Of a DNA stretch of 64,000 nt, positions 16,471-24,667 are shown piece after piece; position 1 is the first letter of the stretch, and each line of letters starts with the position of its first letter. Source of the DNA: an uncultured Aquimarina sp. (GTDB lineage Bacteria; Bacteroidota; Bacteroidia; Flavobacteriales; Flavobacteriaceae); NCBI GenBank assembly GCA_947498815.1, contig CANMLU010000001.1:434001-498000 (forward strand). The letters are read 5' to 3'. The notes below the pieces were generated by a model. That model was not told where the DNA came from and made no database searches. It saw only the letters and a list, made by a program, of their open reading frames with translations. A program made the translations under genes and the position numbers.

Positions 16471-16767
16471 CTATAGGTTCTCGTATATTCTCAATCTATT
16501 TCTTAATGTATTCATTTCATACTGAATTTGATTCACGCGTTCTAGTAAACGAATAATTACTTCGACACCCTCAAGATTGATTTCCAGTTCTTTATTAAAA
16601 AGTAGAATTTGCTCTAGTTTGGGTAATTCATCATAGTATAGGAAAGCGGTCTGTTGAATTGTAACAATTTCAATTAATCCAAACTCATGCAAAGAGTTTA
16701 TAAACGAAAACTCTATTTGATGACATTGACAAAATTCTAATACCGGTATAAGTTGTTCTCTGGTCAT
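16471..16767 (-). CDS. cbpM: Chaperone modulator CbpM-like protein
   Basis: From the ATG at 16767 the protein has 98 residues: MTREQLIPVLEFCQCHQIEFSFI, then a MerR-like helix region and a C-terminal coiled coil 'LLERVNQIQYEMNTLRNRL'. CbpM inhibits the J-domain protein CbpA and is encoded just downstream of it, as here. A longer reading to 16869 would run far into the DnaJ-like gene and is rejected; the chosen start is 11 nt after the DnaJ stop. Confidence 0.75.
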   Translation of the reverse strand: MTREQLIPVLEFCQCHQIEFSFINSLHEFGLIEIVTIQQTAFLYYDELPKLEQILLFNKELEINLEGVEVIIRLLERVNQIQYEMNTLRNRLRIYENL

Positions 16768-16777
16768 TATTATGCAT

Positions 16778-17662
16778 TTAAAGTTTGGATAATTCTCTAA
16801 ATAATTCCTTTTGTTTTTGCGAAAGGTTTTTAGGAATTTTGACGGTGTATGTGACATACAAATCTCCAAAAACCCCTTCCTTTTTATATGCCGGAAACCC
16901 TTTTCCTTTCAATTTTACTTTAGTACCATTTTGAGTTTCGGGTTTCACTTTCAATTTCACTTTTCCATCAAGGATATCAATCGTAATTTCACCTCCCAAA
17001 ACGGCAGTATACAAATCAATATCTTTATTTACATAGATGTTACTTTTGTCTCGCCTAAAAGGTGTGTTGTTATCTATAACAAAAGTTATATACAGGTCTC
17101 CTTTGGGTCCACCTCCGGTTCCAGGCCCGCCATGACCTTTGATTTTTATTGTTTGCCCGTTTTCGACTCCTGCCGGAATAGTAATTCTAATGTTTTTTTC
17201 ATTAACCGTGAGCGTTCTTTTATGCGTTGTATACACATCCATTAAACTAAGATGCAGCTCGGCATTAAAATCCTGCCCTCTATATTTTGTATGTCCATAA
17301 CCATAACTCCTCCCTCCGCCAAACATAGATTCAAAAAAGTCTGAAAAATCACTTTCCGAGAAATCTTCATAATGTTGTTGTCTTCCTGCCTGTTGGTGTT
17401 GTCGCTGTGATTTTCTGGCTTTTTCGAATTCTTCAGCATGCTTCCAATCTTTACCATATTGGTCATACTTTTTTCGATTTTCGGCATTGCTTAATACCTC
17501 ATTGGCTTCATTGATTTCTTTAAACCGTTTTTCTGCTTCTTTATCATTCGGGTTAAGATCAGGATGATATTTTCGGGCTAATTTTCTATAGGCCTTTTTT
17601 ATATCTCCTTCCGAAGCATTTTTTGAGACATCTAATATTTTGTAATAATCAACATACTCCAT
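16778..17662 (-). CDS. cbpA: CbpA-type J-domain co-chaperone (DnaJ class II)
   Basis: The 294-residue protein has an N-terminal J domain (about 4-68) with the Hsp70-activating HPD in KYHPDLNP, and a G/F-rich linker with [10 protein letters not shown]. Two C-terminal beta domains follow ([32 protein letters not shown]). The zinc finger of DnaJ is absent, which marks CbpA type. It stimulates DnaK on unfolded proteins. The order TerB-like, cbpA, cbpM forms one operon with an FNR-type promoter at 18115-18157. Confidence 0.9.
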   Translation of the reverse strand: MEYVDYYKILDVSKNASEGDIKKAYRKLARKYHPDLNPNDKEAEKRFKEINEANEVLSNAENRKKYDQYGKDWKHAEEFEKARKSQRQHQQAGRQQHYEDFSESDFSDFFESMFGGGRSYGYGHTKYRGQDFNAELHLSLMDVYTTHKRTLTVNEKNIRITIPAGVENGQTIKIKGHGGPGTGGGPKGDLYITFVIDNNTPFRRDKSNIYVNKDIDLYTAVLGGEITIDILDGKVKLKVKPETQNGTKVKLKGKGFPAYKKEGVFGDLYVTYTVKIPKNLSQKQKELFRELSKL

Positions 17663-17678
17663 ATTAATTAGGGATTAG

Positions 17679-18086
17679 TTACTCTTTTTCGAACATTAAT
17701 TTAAGTCGACCTAGCATCATTAATTCGGACTTGTTTTTACCAGAAAAAGCTCCTGCAATCGCATTAGCTGTATTCCAAATTAATTGTTTAATAGCATCTG
17801 TAAAACGTGATTTGTTTTCCTTAAAAAAAGTTTCGAATTCCTTAAAACAAGTTTCTGCATTTGGTGTTTCATAATCCATCCAGTCAAAAACAATTTCGAT
17901 TTGAAATGCAGCATCTGCACCAAATTCATCTTCAATATCATCTACTTCTAACCATTCTGACTTTACAATTTTTCTTAAAGATTCGTATTCAGATTCTCGA
18001 ACAACATTATCCGACGCAGCAATGGCATAGAAAAGTTTTCCAAGATTTTGATAAAAAGTAACTCCTATATTTTGTGTTGTATTCAT
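17679..18086 (-). CDS. TerB-like helical protein
   Basis: The 135-residue protein is helical, with 'LGKLFYAIAASDNVVRESEYESLRKIVKSEW' resembling the acidic-metal-binding start of TerB (tellurite resistance B) domains. 'GRLKLMFEKE' lies at the end. TerB-like domains are linked to stress responses and metal binding, but the key acidic pattern is only partial here. It is first in the cbpA-cbpM operon, 16 nt before cbpA. Confidence 0.55.
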   Translation of the reverse strand: MNTTQNIGVTFYQNLGKLFYAIAASDNVVRESEYESLRKIVKSEWLEVDDIEDEFGADAAFQIEIVFDWMDYETPNAETCFKEFETFFKENKSRFTDAIKQLIWNTANAIAGAFSGKNKSELMMLGRLKLMFEKE

Positions 18087-18114
18087 GTTACATAAAATTT
18101 ATTGATTCATAGAA

Positions 18115-18157
18115 TAAATTTAGTAAGTCGGCATGAGGTTTTTTATGATATAAATCA
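18115..18157 (-). promoter_or_regulatory. FNR-type box and -7 element for the TerB-cbpA-cbpM operon
   Basis: TGATATAAATCA (18146-18157) is centred 36.5 nt upstream of the last base of TAAATTTA (18115-18122, minus strand). The predicted start near 18110 gives a 24-nt leader. Confidence 0.6.
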
Positions 18158-18182
18158 GTTGAATTGATATAAAATAATGGTA

Positions 18183-19274
18183 TTATCTTGTGATTAGATT
18201 GGCTTGGATTAGCATAAATTCACTTAGGTTGGTAAGATCGATTGCGCCAACTAATTTGTCTTTGTCAGTGACCGCAAAAAAGTGGTTTTTTTCTGTGCTG
18301 ATTAATTTGAGTATATCCTTTAAATCGGCGTAAAGATCAACTGATTTAAAAGATCTTGTCATGATTTCTTTTACTGCCAGATTTTTATTTTGCGAATTTT
18401 TTATAATGTCTTTATGATGAAGTATCCCCACAATTTTTGAATCCTGAAGAACTACAAAGTTCTTTTCGGTTCCTGAAAGTAAAAGCTTTATGACATCTTC
18501 AATAGTATTTTCTGGTTTCAAAGTTGAGATGTTAGTTAGCATGGCTTCGCTTACTTTATGGTCTTTGAGTAGTGATAATTGTTGTACCATTTTATTTTCG
18601 CCATAGGCACCAAAATAAATAAACAAACCAATGATGATAAGAAAAGGGTTATAAAAAATGCCTATAAATACAAAAATAATGGCCAAAAATTGACCAATCC
18701 CTGAAGCGATGTTTGTTGCAGTTACTCGATCCATGTTCATGGCTAGTAACGCTCTTAAGACCCGTCCTCCATCCATTGGAAAAGCAGGAACAAAATTAAA
18801 TATGGCTAAGGCTATATTGGCTGAAAAAAGATAAAGTAGTAGGTTTTGAGTCGTAACGTGATCCAAAGTCATTTCTAATTGAGCGGGATTTTGGTTAATA
18901 AAAGATGACACGTTTACAAATAAAAGCAGTACAGCGGCAATTGCCATGTTTACAGCTGGTCCAGCCAATGCAATTAGTAGTTCTTGTTTTGGGTTCTCTG
19001 GGATGCTATCCATAGAGGCTACACCACCTATGGGTAATAAGGTTATCTTTTTGGTATGTACACCAAATTTTCTGGCAGTTAGTATATGTCCAAATTCATG
19101 CATTACCACACAAACAAATAGAAGTAGAATAAAAATGGAACTCATTAGTGCATTTTGCGGTGTTCCACCAGACTTGATTTCTAGAAAAATAACCCAAATT
19201 AAAATGAAAATAAAGGTCCAGTGAATTTCAATATTCACCTTAAATAACTTACCCAAATTTAAAACACCTTTCAT
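18183..19274 (-). CDS. Site-2 protease (M50) with CBS pair
   Basis: The 363-residue protein has about six transmembrane segments. The zinc-binding HEFGH (VVMHEFGHILTARKFG, residues about 60-75) and the second metal motif 'FPMDGGRVLRALLA' are both present, so it should be an active intramembrane metalloprotease of the Rip/SpoIVFB type. Two CBS domains occupy about residues 230-360 and could sense adenine nucleotides. Substrates are unknown; regulated cleavage of anti-sigma or transcription factors is the family theme. It is divergent from the histidine kinase at 19445. Confidence 0.85.
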   Translation of the reverse strand: MKGVLNLGKLFKVNIEIHWTFIFILIWVIFLEIKSGGTPQNALMSSIFILLLFVCVVMHEFGHILTARKFGVHTKKITLLPIGGVASMDSIPENPKQELLIALAGPAVNMAIAAVLLLFVNVSSFINQNPAQLEMTLDHVTTQNLLLYLFSANIALAIFNFVPAFPMDGGRVLRALLAMNMDRVTATNIASGIGQFLAIIFVFIGIFYNPFLIIIGLFIYFGAYGENKMVQQLSLLKDHKVSEAMLTNISTLKPENTIEDVIKLLLSGTEKNFVVLQDSKIVGILHHKDIIKNSQNKNLAVKEIMTRSFKSVDLYADLKDILKLISTEKNHFFAVTDKDKLVGAIDLTNLSEFMLIQANLITR

Positions 19275-19290
19275 GATTCATAATTTTTGG

Positions 19291-19333
19291 TTAAAGTATT
19301 CAAAGGGGTGTTAATAAGAAATGACCGATATCA
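19291..19333 (-). promoter_or_regulatory. FNR-type box between the M50 protease and histidine kinase genes
   Basis: TGACCGATATCA (19322-19333) is centred 36.5 nt upstream of the end of TACTTTAA (19291-19298, minus strand), giving a 12-nt leader to the protease start. On the plus strand a consensus TACATTTG (19354-19361) serves the kinase at a different spacing of 33.5 nt, so the box may act on either side. Confidence 0.5.
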
Positions 19334-19444
19334 TTATTTCTACGTTTTTCTTGTACATTTGTAGGAATATGCTGAGGTTTCAACCACCTAAGATCTGGCT
19401 CAGTATACTGATCATAAATTCAATATTTGAACGAACCAATCCAT

Positions 19445-21016
19445 ATGCCGTTTACCAACGAAAACACATTTGACATTCTTGCTGAAGCAATTTCGGAAGG
19501 GGTAATTATTGTAGATGAAAAACAAACCATTGTAGCGAGCAATAGTGGTGCAGAAACAATGTTTGGTTATGATAGGGGTGAATTAAAAGGAAAACCTTTA
19601 AATATTTTAATTCCTCAACAATATCATAGAGGTCATGGTGGTCATTTTAAAAGTTTCTTAAAAAGTAGTGAGAAACGCCAGATGGGAAGAGGTAGAGATA
19701 TCTCTGGAGTTGCTAAATGTGGTAAAACTTTTCCTGTTGAAGCAGGACTCAGTCCTTTCGAGATTTATGGTAAGACCTTTGTTATGGCCCTGGTGATGGA
19801 TATTACTATTCGCAAAAAAGCAGAGCAGGAACTAATACATTGGGCCAAAATTTTTGATGAATCGCTTAATGAAATTTTCATATTCGATGCACAATCTCTT
19901 AAATTCATTGATGTTAATCGTGGAGCATTACAAAATATAGGATATAACCTTGAAGAACTTAAGCAATTAACCCCAGTAGATATAAAACCAGAATATACCG
20001 AAGAACGATTTAGAGTATTGATAAATGATCTGGTTCAAAAAAAAACAGAGAAACTCAAATTCGAAGCAATACATCAACGTAAAGATGGTACTACGTATCC
20101 CGTAGAAGTACATCTTCAGCTATCAAACCTTGAGAATAAAGATGTATTTGTTGCTATTATTTTGGACATTACCGATAGAAAAAATTATACTGAAAAACTT
20201 GAAAAAAAAGTTGAAGAGCGTACCGAAGAATTGCATCATACCATACAAGAGTTAAAAGAAGAAGTAAAATTACGTATGGAGGCTGAGGCCAAAACAAAAG
20301 AATCTTTAAAAAAAGAAAAAGATCTTAATGAGTTAAAAACAAAGTTTTTATCCCTGGTTTCTCATGAATTTAAAACACCTTTAAGTGGGATTCTTACTTC
20401 GGCAACATTAGCAGGAAAATACACAAAAGAGGAGCAGCAAGAAAAGAGAGATAAGCATTTGGACACCATAAAAAATAAAGTAAAATATTTAGACAACATC
20501 CTTAACGATTTCTTGTCAATTGAACGCCTGGAAACGGGGAAAGTAAATTATAAGTTTAGTATATTTCCGTTGAGTAAAGTTGTTAATGAAGTGGTATATG
20601 ATGCCAATATGTTGCTCAAGGGTGGTCAACGAATTAATTACCCAGATGATATTGATGGCTATACACTAGAGTTTGACGAAAAGATATTAGAACTCGTACT
20701 GTCCAACCTTATCAATAATGCGATAAAATATTCCGGAGAGAATACGACCATCGATATACAAATACATGTTGAAGATAACATGCTTGTTTTTAAGATTCTT
20801 GATCAAGGAATAGGTATTCCTGAAAAAGAACAGGAATTTATTTTTAAACGATATTTCAGAGCAGAAAATGCCCTGTTGGATCAAGGTACTGGTATTGGAT
20901 TGAATATCGTGAAAACTCATTTGGAAAATCTTGGGGGTAGTATTACATTTACTAGTACTGAAAATAAAGGAAGCACTTTTGTAATTAAAATACCTATGAT
21001 TAATAAGCATAAATAA
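19445..21016 (+). CDS. PAS-PAS hybrid-less sensor histidine kinase, FixL-like first PAS
   Basis: From the ATG at 19445 the protein has 523 residues; a TTG at 19427 in the same frame is a possible alternative. Order: PAS 1 (about 5-125), PAS 2 (130-250), a coiled coil with EERTEELHHTIQELKEEVKLR, HisKA with SHEFKTPL (phospho-His), then HATPase_c with N box 'SNLINNAIKYS', G1 'DQGIGIP' and G2 'GTGIGLNIV'. PAS 1 has LIPQQYHRGH and GRGRDISG, where the His and Arg align with the heme-ligand His and the Arg of FixL, although many non-heme PAS domains share this. It has no membrane segment. Its stop overlaps the next ATG by 1 nt, which pairs it with the receiver-CRP protein. Confidence 0.9.
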   Translation: MPFTNENTFDILAEAISEGVIIVDEKQTIVASNSGAETMFGYDRGELKGKPLNILIPQQYHRGHGGHFKSFLKSSEKRQMGRGRDISGVAKCGKTFPVEAGLSPFEIYGKTFVMALVMDITIRKKAEQELIHWAKIFDESLNEIFIFDAQSLKFIDVNRGALQNIGYNLEELKQLTPVDIKPEYTEERFRVLINDLVQKKTEKLKFEAIHQRKDGTTYPVEVHLQLSNLENKDVFVAIILDITDRKNYTEKLEKKVEERTEELHHTIQELKEEVKLRMEAEAKTKESLKKEKDLNELKTKFLSLVSHEFKTPLSGILTSATLAGKYTKEEQQEKRDKHLDTIKNKVKYLDNILNDFLSIERLETGKVNYKFSIFPLSKVVNEVVYDANMLLKGGQRINYPDDIDGYTLEFDEKILELVLSNLINNAIKYSGENTTIDIQIHVEDNMLVFKILDQGIGIPEKEQEFIFKRYFRAENALLDQGTGIGLNIVKTHLENLGGSITFTSTENKGSTFVIKIPMINKHK

Positions 21017-22074
21017 TGAAGACAATTCTGTTAATAGAAGACGATACTGCTTTACGCGAAAATACCGCAGAACTTTTAGAACTCTCCGATTATAAAGTGA
21101 TCACTTCACCAAACGGAAAGGTGGGTATCGTAAAAGCCAAAGAGGAAAAACCAGATATTATTGTATGTGATATTATGATGCCCGAGGTTGATGGTTATGG
21201 GGTTCTTGAAGCTTTGGCGAATGATAAAACAACAAACCAAATACCCTTCATATTTTTATCTGCCAAAACCGAACATAAAGAGATCCGAAAAGGAATGGAT
21301 CTGGGAGCAGATGATTATTTGACAAAACCTTTTGATGAAGAAGAATTACTTAGTGCCATTGAAAGTCGCCTTGCAAAAGCTCAAATTCTTGCCACAATGT
21401 TGCAAGAAAATTTGAAACAACCCAAAGAAGACCAAACTGAAGATGGGCTTAGAAACCTGAATGAGCTCAAGAATTTTTTTGATGATCATGGAGACATTTC
21501 TGAACATAAAAAAGGAGAAGTAATTTACAGAGAAAGTGAACATTCTAATAAAGTATATCTTATTCTAAAGGGGGTAATAAAATCTCATAAAATGGATGAG
21601 AGTGGCAAAGAATTAATTACGGCATTATATAAAGCTGATGATTTTTTGGGATTTACTTCATTCATGGATAATGTTCCTTATCAAGAATCAGCAACAGCAG
21701 TTGAGGATTCGGAGCTCGCTGGGATCTCAAAAAGTAACTTAAAGGAGATCCTTGAAAAAAGTAAAAACATCTCTCTGGAGCTTATGGAGTTGCTTACCGA
21801 TAACCTGTCCGAAATTAAAGAACAATTACTGCAAATGGCGTATAGTTCGGTTCGCAAAAAAACAGCACAAACTATTTTGCAGTTTGCAGAAATTCTGAAT
21901 AAAAAACCAGAGGATAGTATTAAAATATCCCGTAATGATCTAGCTAGTGTTGCTGGTATCGCTACCGAAAGTTTGATCCGTACTTTATCCAGTTTTAAAA
22001 AAGATGGACTTATTGAAATTGAAGGCCGAAATATTAAAATCCTTGATCTTCCTGGGCTTCAATTAATAGAATAA
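21016..22074 (+). CDS. Response regulator fused to a CRP/FNR transcription factor
   Basis: The 352-residue protein has a receiver domain (1-122) with acidic pair EDD, phospho-Asp in IVCDIMMPEVDG, Ser in FLSAK and Lys in YLTKPF. A cNMP-binding-like barrel (about 145-260; 'GVIKSHKMDESGKELI') and a CRP winged helix (about 265-345) follow. The recognition helix GIATESLIRTLSSF keeps the Glu and Arg (i, i+4) that read TGA half-sites in CRP and FNR. No Fe-S cysteine cluster exists, so redox input should come from the kinase. This equals FixJ receiver plus FixK output in one chain. It is the best local candidate for binding TGAY-N4-RTCA boxes. Confidence 0.9.
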   Translation: MKTILLIEDDTALRENTAELLELSDYKVITSPNGKVGIVKAKEEKPDIIVCDIMMPEVDGYGVLEALANDKTTNQIPFIFLSAKTEHKEIRKGMDLGADDYLTKPFDEEELLSAIESRLAKAQILATMLQENLKQPKEDQTEDGLRNLNELKNFFDDHGDISEHKKGEVIYRESEHSNKVYLILKGVIKSHKMDESGKELITALYKADDFLGFTSFMDNVPYQESATAVEDSELAGISKSNLKEILEKSKNISLELMELLTDNLSEIKEQLLQMAYSSVRKKTAQTILQFAEILNKKPEDSIKISRNDLASVAGIATESLIRTLSSFKKDGLIEIEGRNIKILDLPGLQLIE

Positions 22075-22085
22075 CATACATAAAC

Positions 22086-22128
22086 TGATTTTTGTCATTC
22101 TTTTCATCTTAGCATCCTAATACATTTG
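22086..22128 (+). promoter_or_regulatory. FNR-type box and -7 element for the USP at 22150
   Basis: TGATTTTTGTCA (22086-22097) is centred 36.5 nt before the end of consensus TACATTTG (22121-22128). The predicted start is near 22133. It lies just after the gene for its proposed regulator. Confidence 0.7.
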
Positions 22129-22149
22129 TTGTATTAGAAAGTATTTAAA

Positions 22150-22989
22150 ATGAAGAATATCCTGATCCCGACAGATTTTTCTGAAAATTCGTGGAATGCC
22201 ATCGTTTATGCATTATCTTTTTTTAGGAAGATAAAATGTAACTTCTATTTTTTGCATGTTTCTCCTTACGAAGAAATGATTGGTGGCGCTTCTTTTTATG
22301 ACACCAAGGATGCCATTATAGAAAAAATTACACATAGTAGTACAGAGCATATGCAAGTATTGCTCAAGAAAATAGAGAAATTACCACTCAATACAAAACA
22401 TCGTTTTTTTACCATTAATGAATATATCTTTTTTATTGACGCTATCAGAAAACAAGTCGAGGATAAACAGATTGACTTTATAGTCATGGGGACCAAAGGG
22501 GCTTCGGGTCTCAAAGAGAAAACGGTAGGTAGCAACACCGGAGATGTAATTACCAAAGTAAAGTGCCCAGTATTGGTAATACCCGAAAAAGCATCGTACT
22601 CGAAACCTAGTGAAATTGCTTTTCCTACAGATTATAATATTCATTATCGAAGTAGAGTTTTGGATACGATATCAGATATTCTTGATATGAATGATGCATC
22701 TTTAAGAGTATTGCATATTGCAAAAAAGGATACCGAACTTAGCGAATTACAAAAAAGAAATAAGGATTTTTTGCATGATTGCCTAGAGGATAAGATAGAG
22801 CATAGTTTTCATTTTTTATCTAATCCTAATATTGAGCAAGCTGTACAGTGTTTTGTTGAAAGTAGGGATATTGATATGATCACAATGATCGCCAAAAATC
22901 TTAATTTTTTTCAGCGCATTTTGTTTCATCCCACAGTTGAAAAAATAAGTTATCACACCGAAACCCCTTTCTTGGTATTGCATGAGTGA
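22150..22989 (+). CDS. Universal stress protein, tandem UspA domains
   Basis: The 279-residue protein begins MKNILIPTDFSENSWNAIVYAL. Its first domain has the nucleotide signature VMGTKGASGLKEKTVGSNTGDVI. The second domain starts at 'EIAFPTDYNIHYRSR' and lacks a G-rich loop, ending 'MIAKNLNFFQRILFHPTVEKISYHTETPFLVLHE', as in the 43-49 kb paralogues. It is probably monocistronic, followed by a long inverted repeat. Confidence 0.9.
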   Translation: MKNILIPTDFSENSWNAIVYALSFFRKIKCNFYFLHVSPYEEMIGGASFYDTKDAIIEKITHSSTEHMQVLLKKIEKLPLNTKHRFFTINEYIFFIDAIRKQVEDKQIDFIVMGTKGASGLKEKTVGSNTGDVITKVKCPVLVIPEKASYSKPSEIAFPTDYNIHYRSRVLDTISDILDMNDASLRVLHIAKKDTELSELQKRNKDFLHDCLEDKIEHSFHFLSNPNIEQAVQCFVESRDIDMITMIAKNLNFFQRILFHPTVEKISYHTETPFLVLHE

Positions 22990-23024
22990 ACAAAATAAAT
23001 AGTTTAAAAACAATACGATAAATG

Positions 23025-23100
23025 ATTGTCAAACTGAGCTTGTCGAAGTTTTTTAACCATAATAATCAAAAAAAGTCTTCGACAAGCTCAGACTGACAAT
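23025..23100. repeat. Long inverted repeat between USP and hemN
   Basis: ATTGTCAAACTGAGCTTGTC...AG pairs with CT...GACAAGCTCAGACTGACAAT over about 23 bp with one or two mismatches, around a loop of about 28 nt. 'CTGAGCTTGTCGAAG' elements are dispersed in many flavobacterial genomes. It may insulate hemN from the USP transcript. Confidence 0.65.
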
Positions 23101-23128
23101 TAAGAATAATTAGAAAAATAAACCTTAT

Positions 23129-24493
23129 ATGTGCACAAGTCTAATTAATAAATATAACATTCCAGGACCAAGATATACGAGCTATCCCACAGTTCCGTAT
23201 TGGGACATAAACACGTTTTCGCTACGGGATTGGACAAAATCGGTACAACTATCTTTTGAAGAGAGTAATGTTTCTGAAGGGATAAGTGTATATATTCATT
23301 TACCATTTTGTGAGAGCATGTGTACATTTTGTGGGTGTAATAAACGTATTACCAAAAGACACGATGTAGAAATTCCTTATATCAATGCTGTTTTAAAAGA
23401 ATGGCAATTATATCTTGGTCTTTTTGTCACAAAACCCCAAATAAAAGAATTGCATTTGGGCGGGGGTACTCCCACTTTTTTCTCACCAGAAAACCTTGAA
23501 TATCTGATAAATGGAATTTTCTGGTATGCCGAAAAAGCAGAAGATTGTGAGTTTAGTTTTGAAGGACATCCAAATAATACAACTAGAGAACATTTGCAGG
23601 CATTATATGATGTAGGTTTCAGAAGAGTTAGTTTTGGCGTACAGGATTATAATGAAACCGTTCAAAAAGCAATACACCGAGTACAACCCTTTGAGAATGT
23701 AAAATACGTCACAGAAACTGCCAGAGAAATTGGTTTTACTTCCGTAGGGCATGATATCATTTTTGGATTACCTTTTCAAACAGAAGACGCCGTCATCGAA
23801 ACGATCAAGAAAACAAAAGAATTATTACCAGATCGATTGGCATTTTATAGTTATGCTCATGTACCTTGGCAAAAAGGAAATGGGCAAAGAGGATTTAAGG
23901 ATTCGGACCTTCCTTCTGCGGAAGAAAAACGTAAGCAATATGAGATAGGCAAAAAAATGCTATCTGAAGTAGGGTATGTGGAGATAGGGATGGATCATTT
24001 TGCATTGAAAAATGATACATTGTATTCTGCTGTGCAAAATCAAAAGTTACACCGCAATTTTATGGGATATACCGCTTCAAAAACTCAAATGATGATTGGT
24101 TTGGGAGTGTCGGCGATTAGTGATAGCTGGTATGGTTTTGCACAGAATGTAAAAAACATAGAAGAGTATCAACATTTGGTGCATAAAAGTATTATTCCTG
24201 TATACAGAGGGCATATGCTTAATAAAGAAGATGAGGTTATAAGGAAGCATATACTTAATCTCATGTGTAGTTTTGAAACCAATTGGAAAAACGATCTTAT
24301 GTATTTCAAAGAATTACCTGAGGTGTTACATAATCTAGAGGAACTAGCTGTTGATGACTTACTGGAAATTTCGGATGATAAGATCAGGGTCACACAGAAA
24401 GGACATCCATTTGTTCGAAATATTTGCATGGCATTTGATTTAAGATTGCAACGCAATAAACCTGAGACTACTTTGTTTTCGATGACCGTTTAA
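23129..24493 (+). CDS. hemN: Oxygen-independent coproporphyrinogen III oxidase
   Basis: The 454-residue radical SAM enzyme starts with YNIPGPRYTSYPTVPYWD, typical of HemN. It has the cluster motif CESMCTFCGC (CxxxCxxC) followed by 'NKRITKRHD', and 'LHLGGGTPTFFSPE', 'SFEGHPNNTT', 'RVSFGVQDY' and 'HDIIFGLPFQT'. It converts coproporphyrinogen III to protoporphyrinogen IX without oxygen in the cytoplasm, supplying heme for the cbb3 oxidase and the multiheme nitrate reductase encoded nearby. No FNR-type box was found directly upstream, which is unexpected given the context. Confidence 0.95.
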   Translation: MCTSLINKYNIPGPRYTSYPTVPYWDINTFSLRDWTKSVQLSFEESNVSEGISVYIHLPFCESMCTFCGCNKRITKRHDVEIPYINAVLKEWQLYLGLFVTKPQIKELHLGGGTPTFFSPENLEYLINGIFWYAEKAEDCEFSFEGHPNNTTREHLQALYDVGFRRVSFGVQDYNETVQKAIHRVQPFENVKYVTETAREIGFTSVGHDIIFGLPFQTEDAVIETIKKTKELLPDRLAFYSYAHVPWQKGNGQRGFKDSDLPSAEEKRKQYEIGKKMLSEVGYVEIGMDHFALKNDTLYSAVQNQKLHRNFMGYTASKTQMMIGLGVSAISDSWYGFAQNVKNIEEYQHLVHKSIIPVYRGHMLNKEDEVIRKHILNLMCSFETNWKNDLMYFKELPEVLHNLEELAVDDLLEISDDKIRVTQKGHPFVRNICMAFDLRLQRNKPETTLFSMTV

Positions 24494-24545
24494 AATACGA
24501 CTAGTCCATTAATTCACCCCGATTATATTATAAAAATCTCGTTAT

Positions 24546-24589
24546 GTAACTTTTGTTACTGTGATCAATCTATTATCAACCTATTTTTG
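24546..24589 (+). promoter_or_regulatory. GTAAC-type box and -7 element with no downstream ORF
   Basis: GTAACTTTTGTTAC (24546-24559) is centred 36.5 nt before the final G of consensus TATTTTTG (24582-24589). This is the same geometry as the promoters in front of coding genes, but only a short transcript and terminator follow. Confidence 0.7.
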
Positions 24590-24593
24590 TTAT

Positions 24594-24667
24594 ATAATTA
24601 CCTATGATTAGTGGGTTTTTTGATTGATTGGTTTGAAAAAAGTAGCATGTAATATGCTACTTTTTTT
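24594..24667 (+). ncRNA. Candidate Crp/Fnr-regulated small RNA of about 74 nt
   Basis: A full promoter (GTAAC box plus TATTTTTG) predicts a start near 24594. A strong intrinsic terminator ends at about 24667. Between them there is no usable ORF; the only ATG (24603) gives seven codons. The 5' part is U- and G-rich and largely unpaired (GATTAGTGGGTTTTTTGATT), which leaves a seed-like region before the terminator stem. The layout recalls enterobacterial FnrS, an anaerobically induced sRNA, but there is no sequence relation to claim. The RNA itself is inferred. Confidence 0.55.
24636..24667. terminator. Perfect 13-bp hairpin with A and U tracts (bidirectional)
   Basis: AAAAAAGTAGCAT (24636-24648) pairs with ATGCTACTTTTTT (24654-24666) around loop GTAAT. 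It ends the candidate sRNA on the plus strand and the sterol desaturase transcript on the minus strand, whose stop codon it overlaps. Confidence 0.85.

Noticed and set aside
16768-16869. N-terminal extension of the CbpM-like protein inside cbpA
   Set aside because: The ATG at 16767 directly after cbpA gives the family N-terminus; the extension reads cbpA in another frame.
24603-24626. ATG-initiated mini-ORF inside the candidate sRNA
   Set aside because: Only seven codons before a stop, with no family resemblance or ribosome binding signal.
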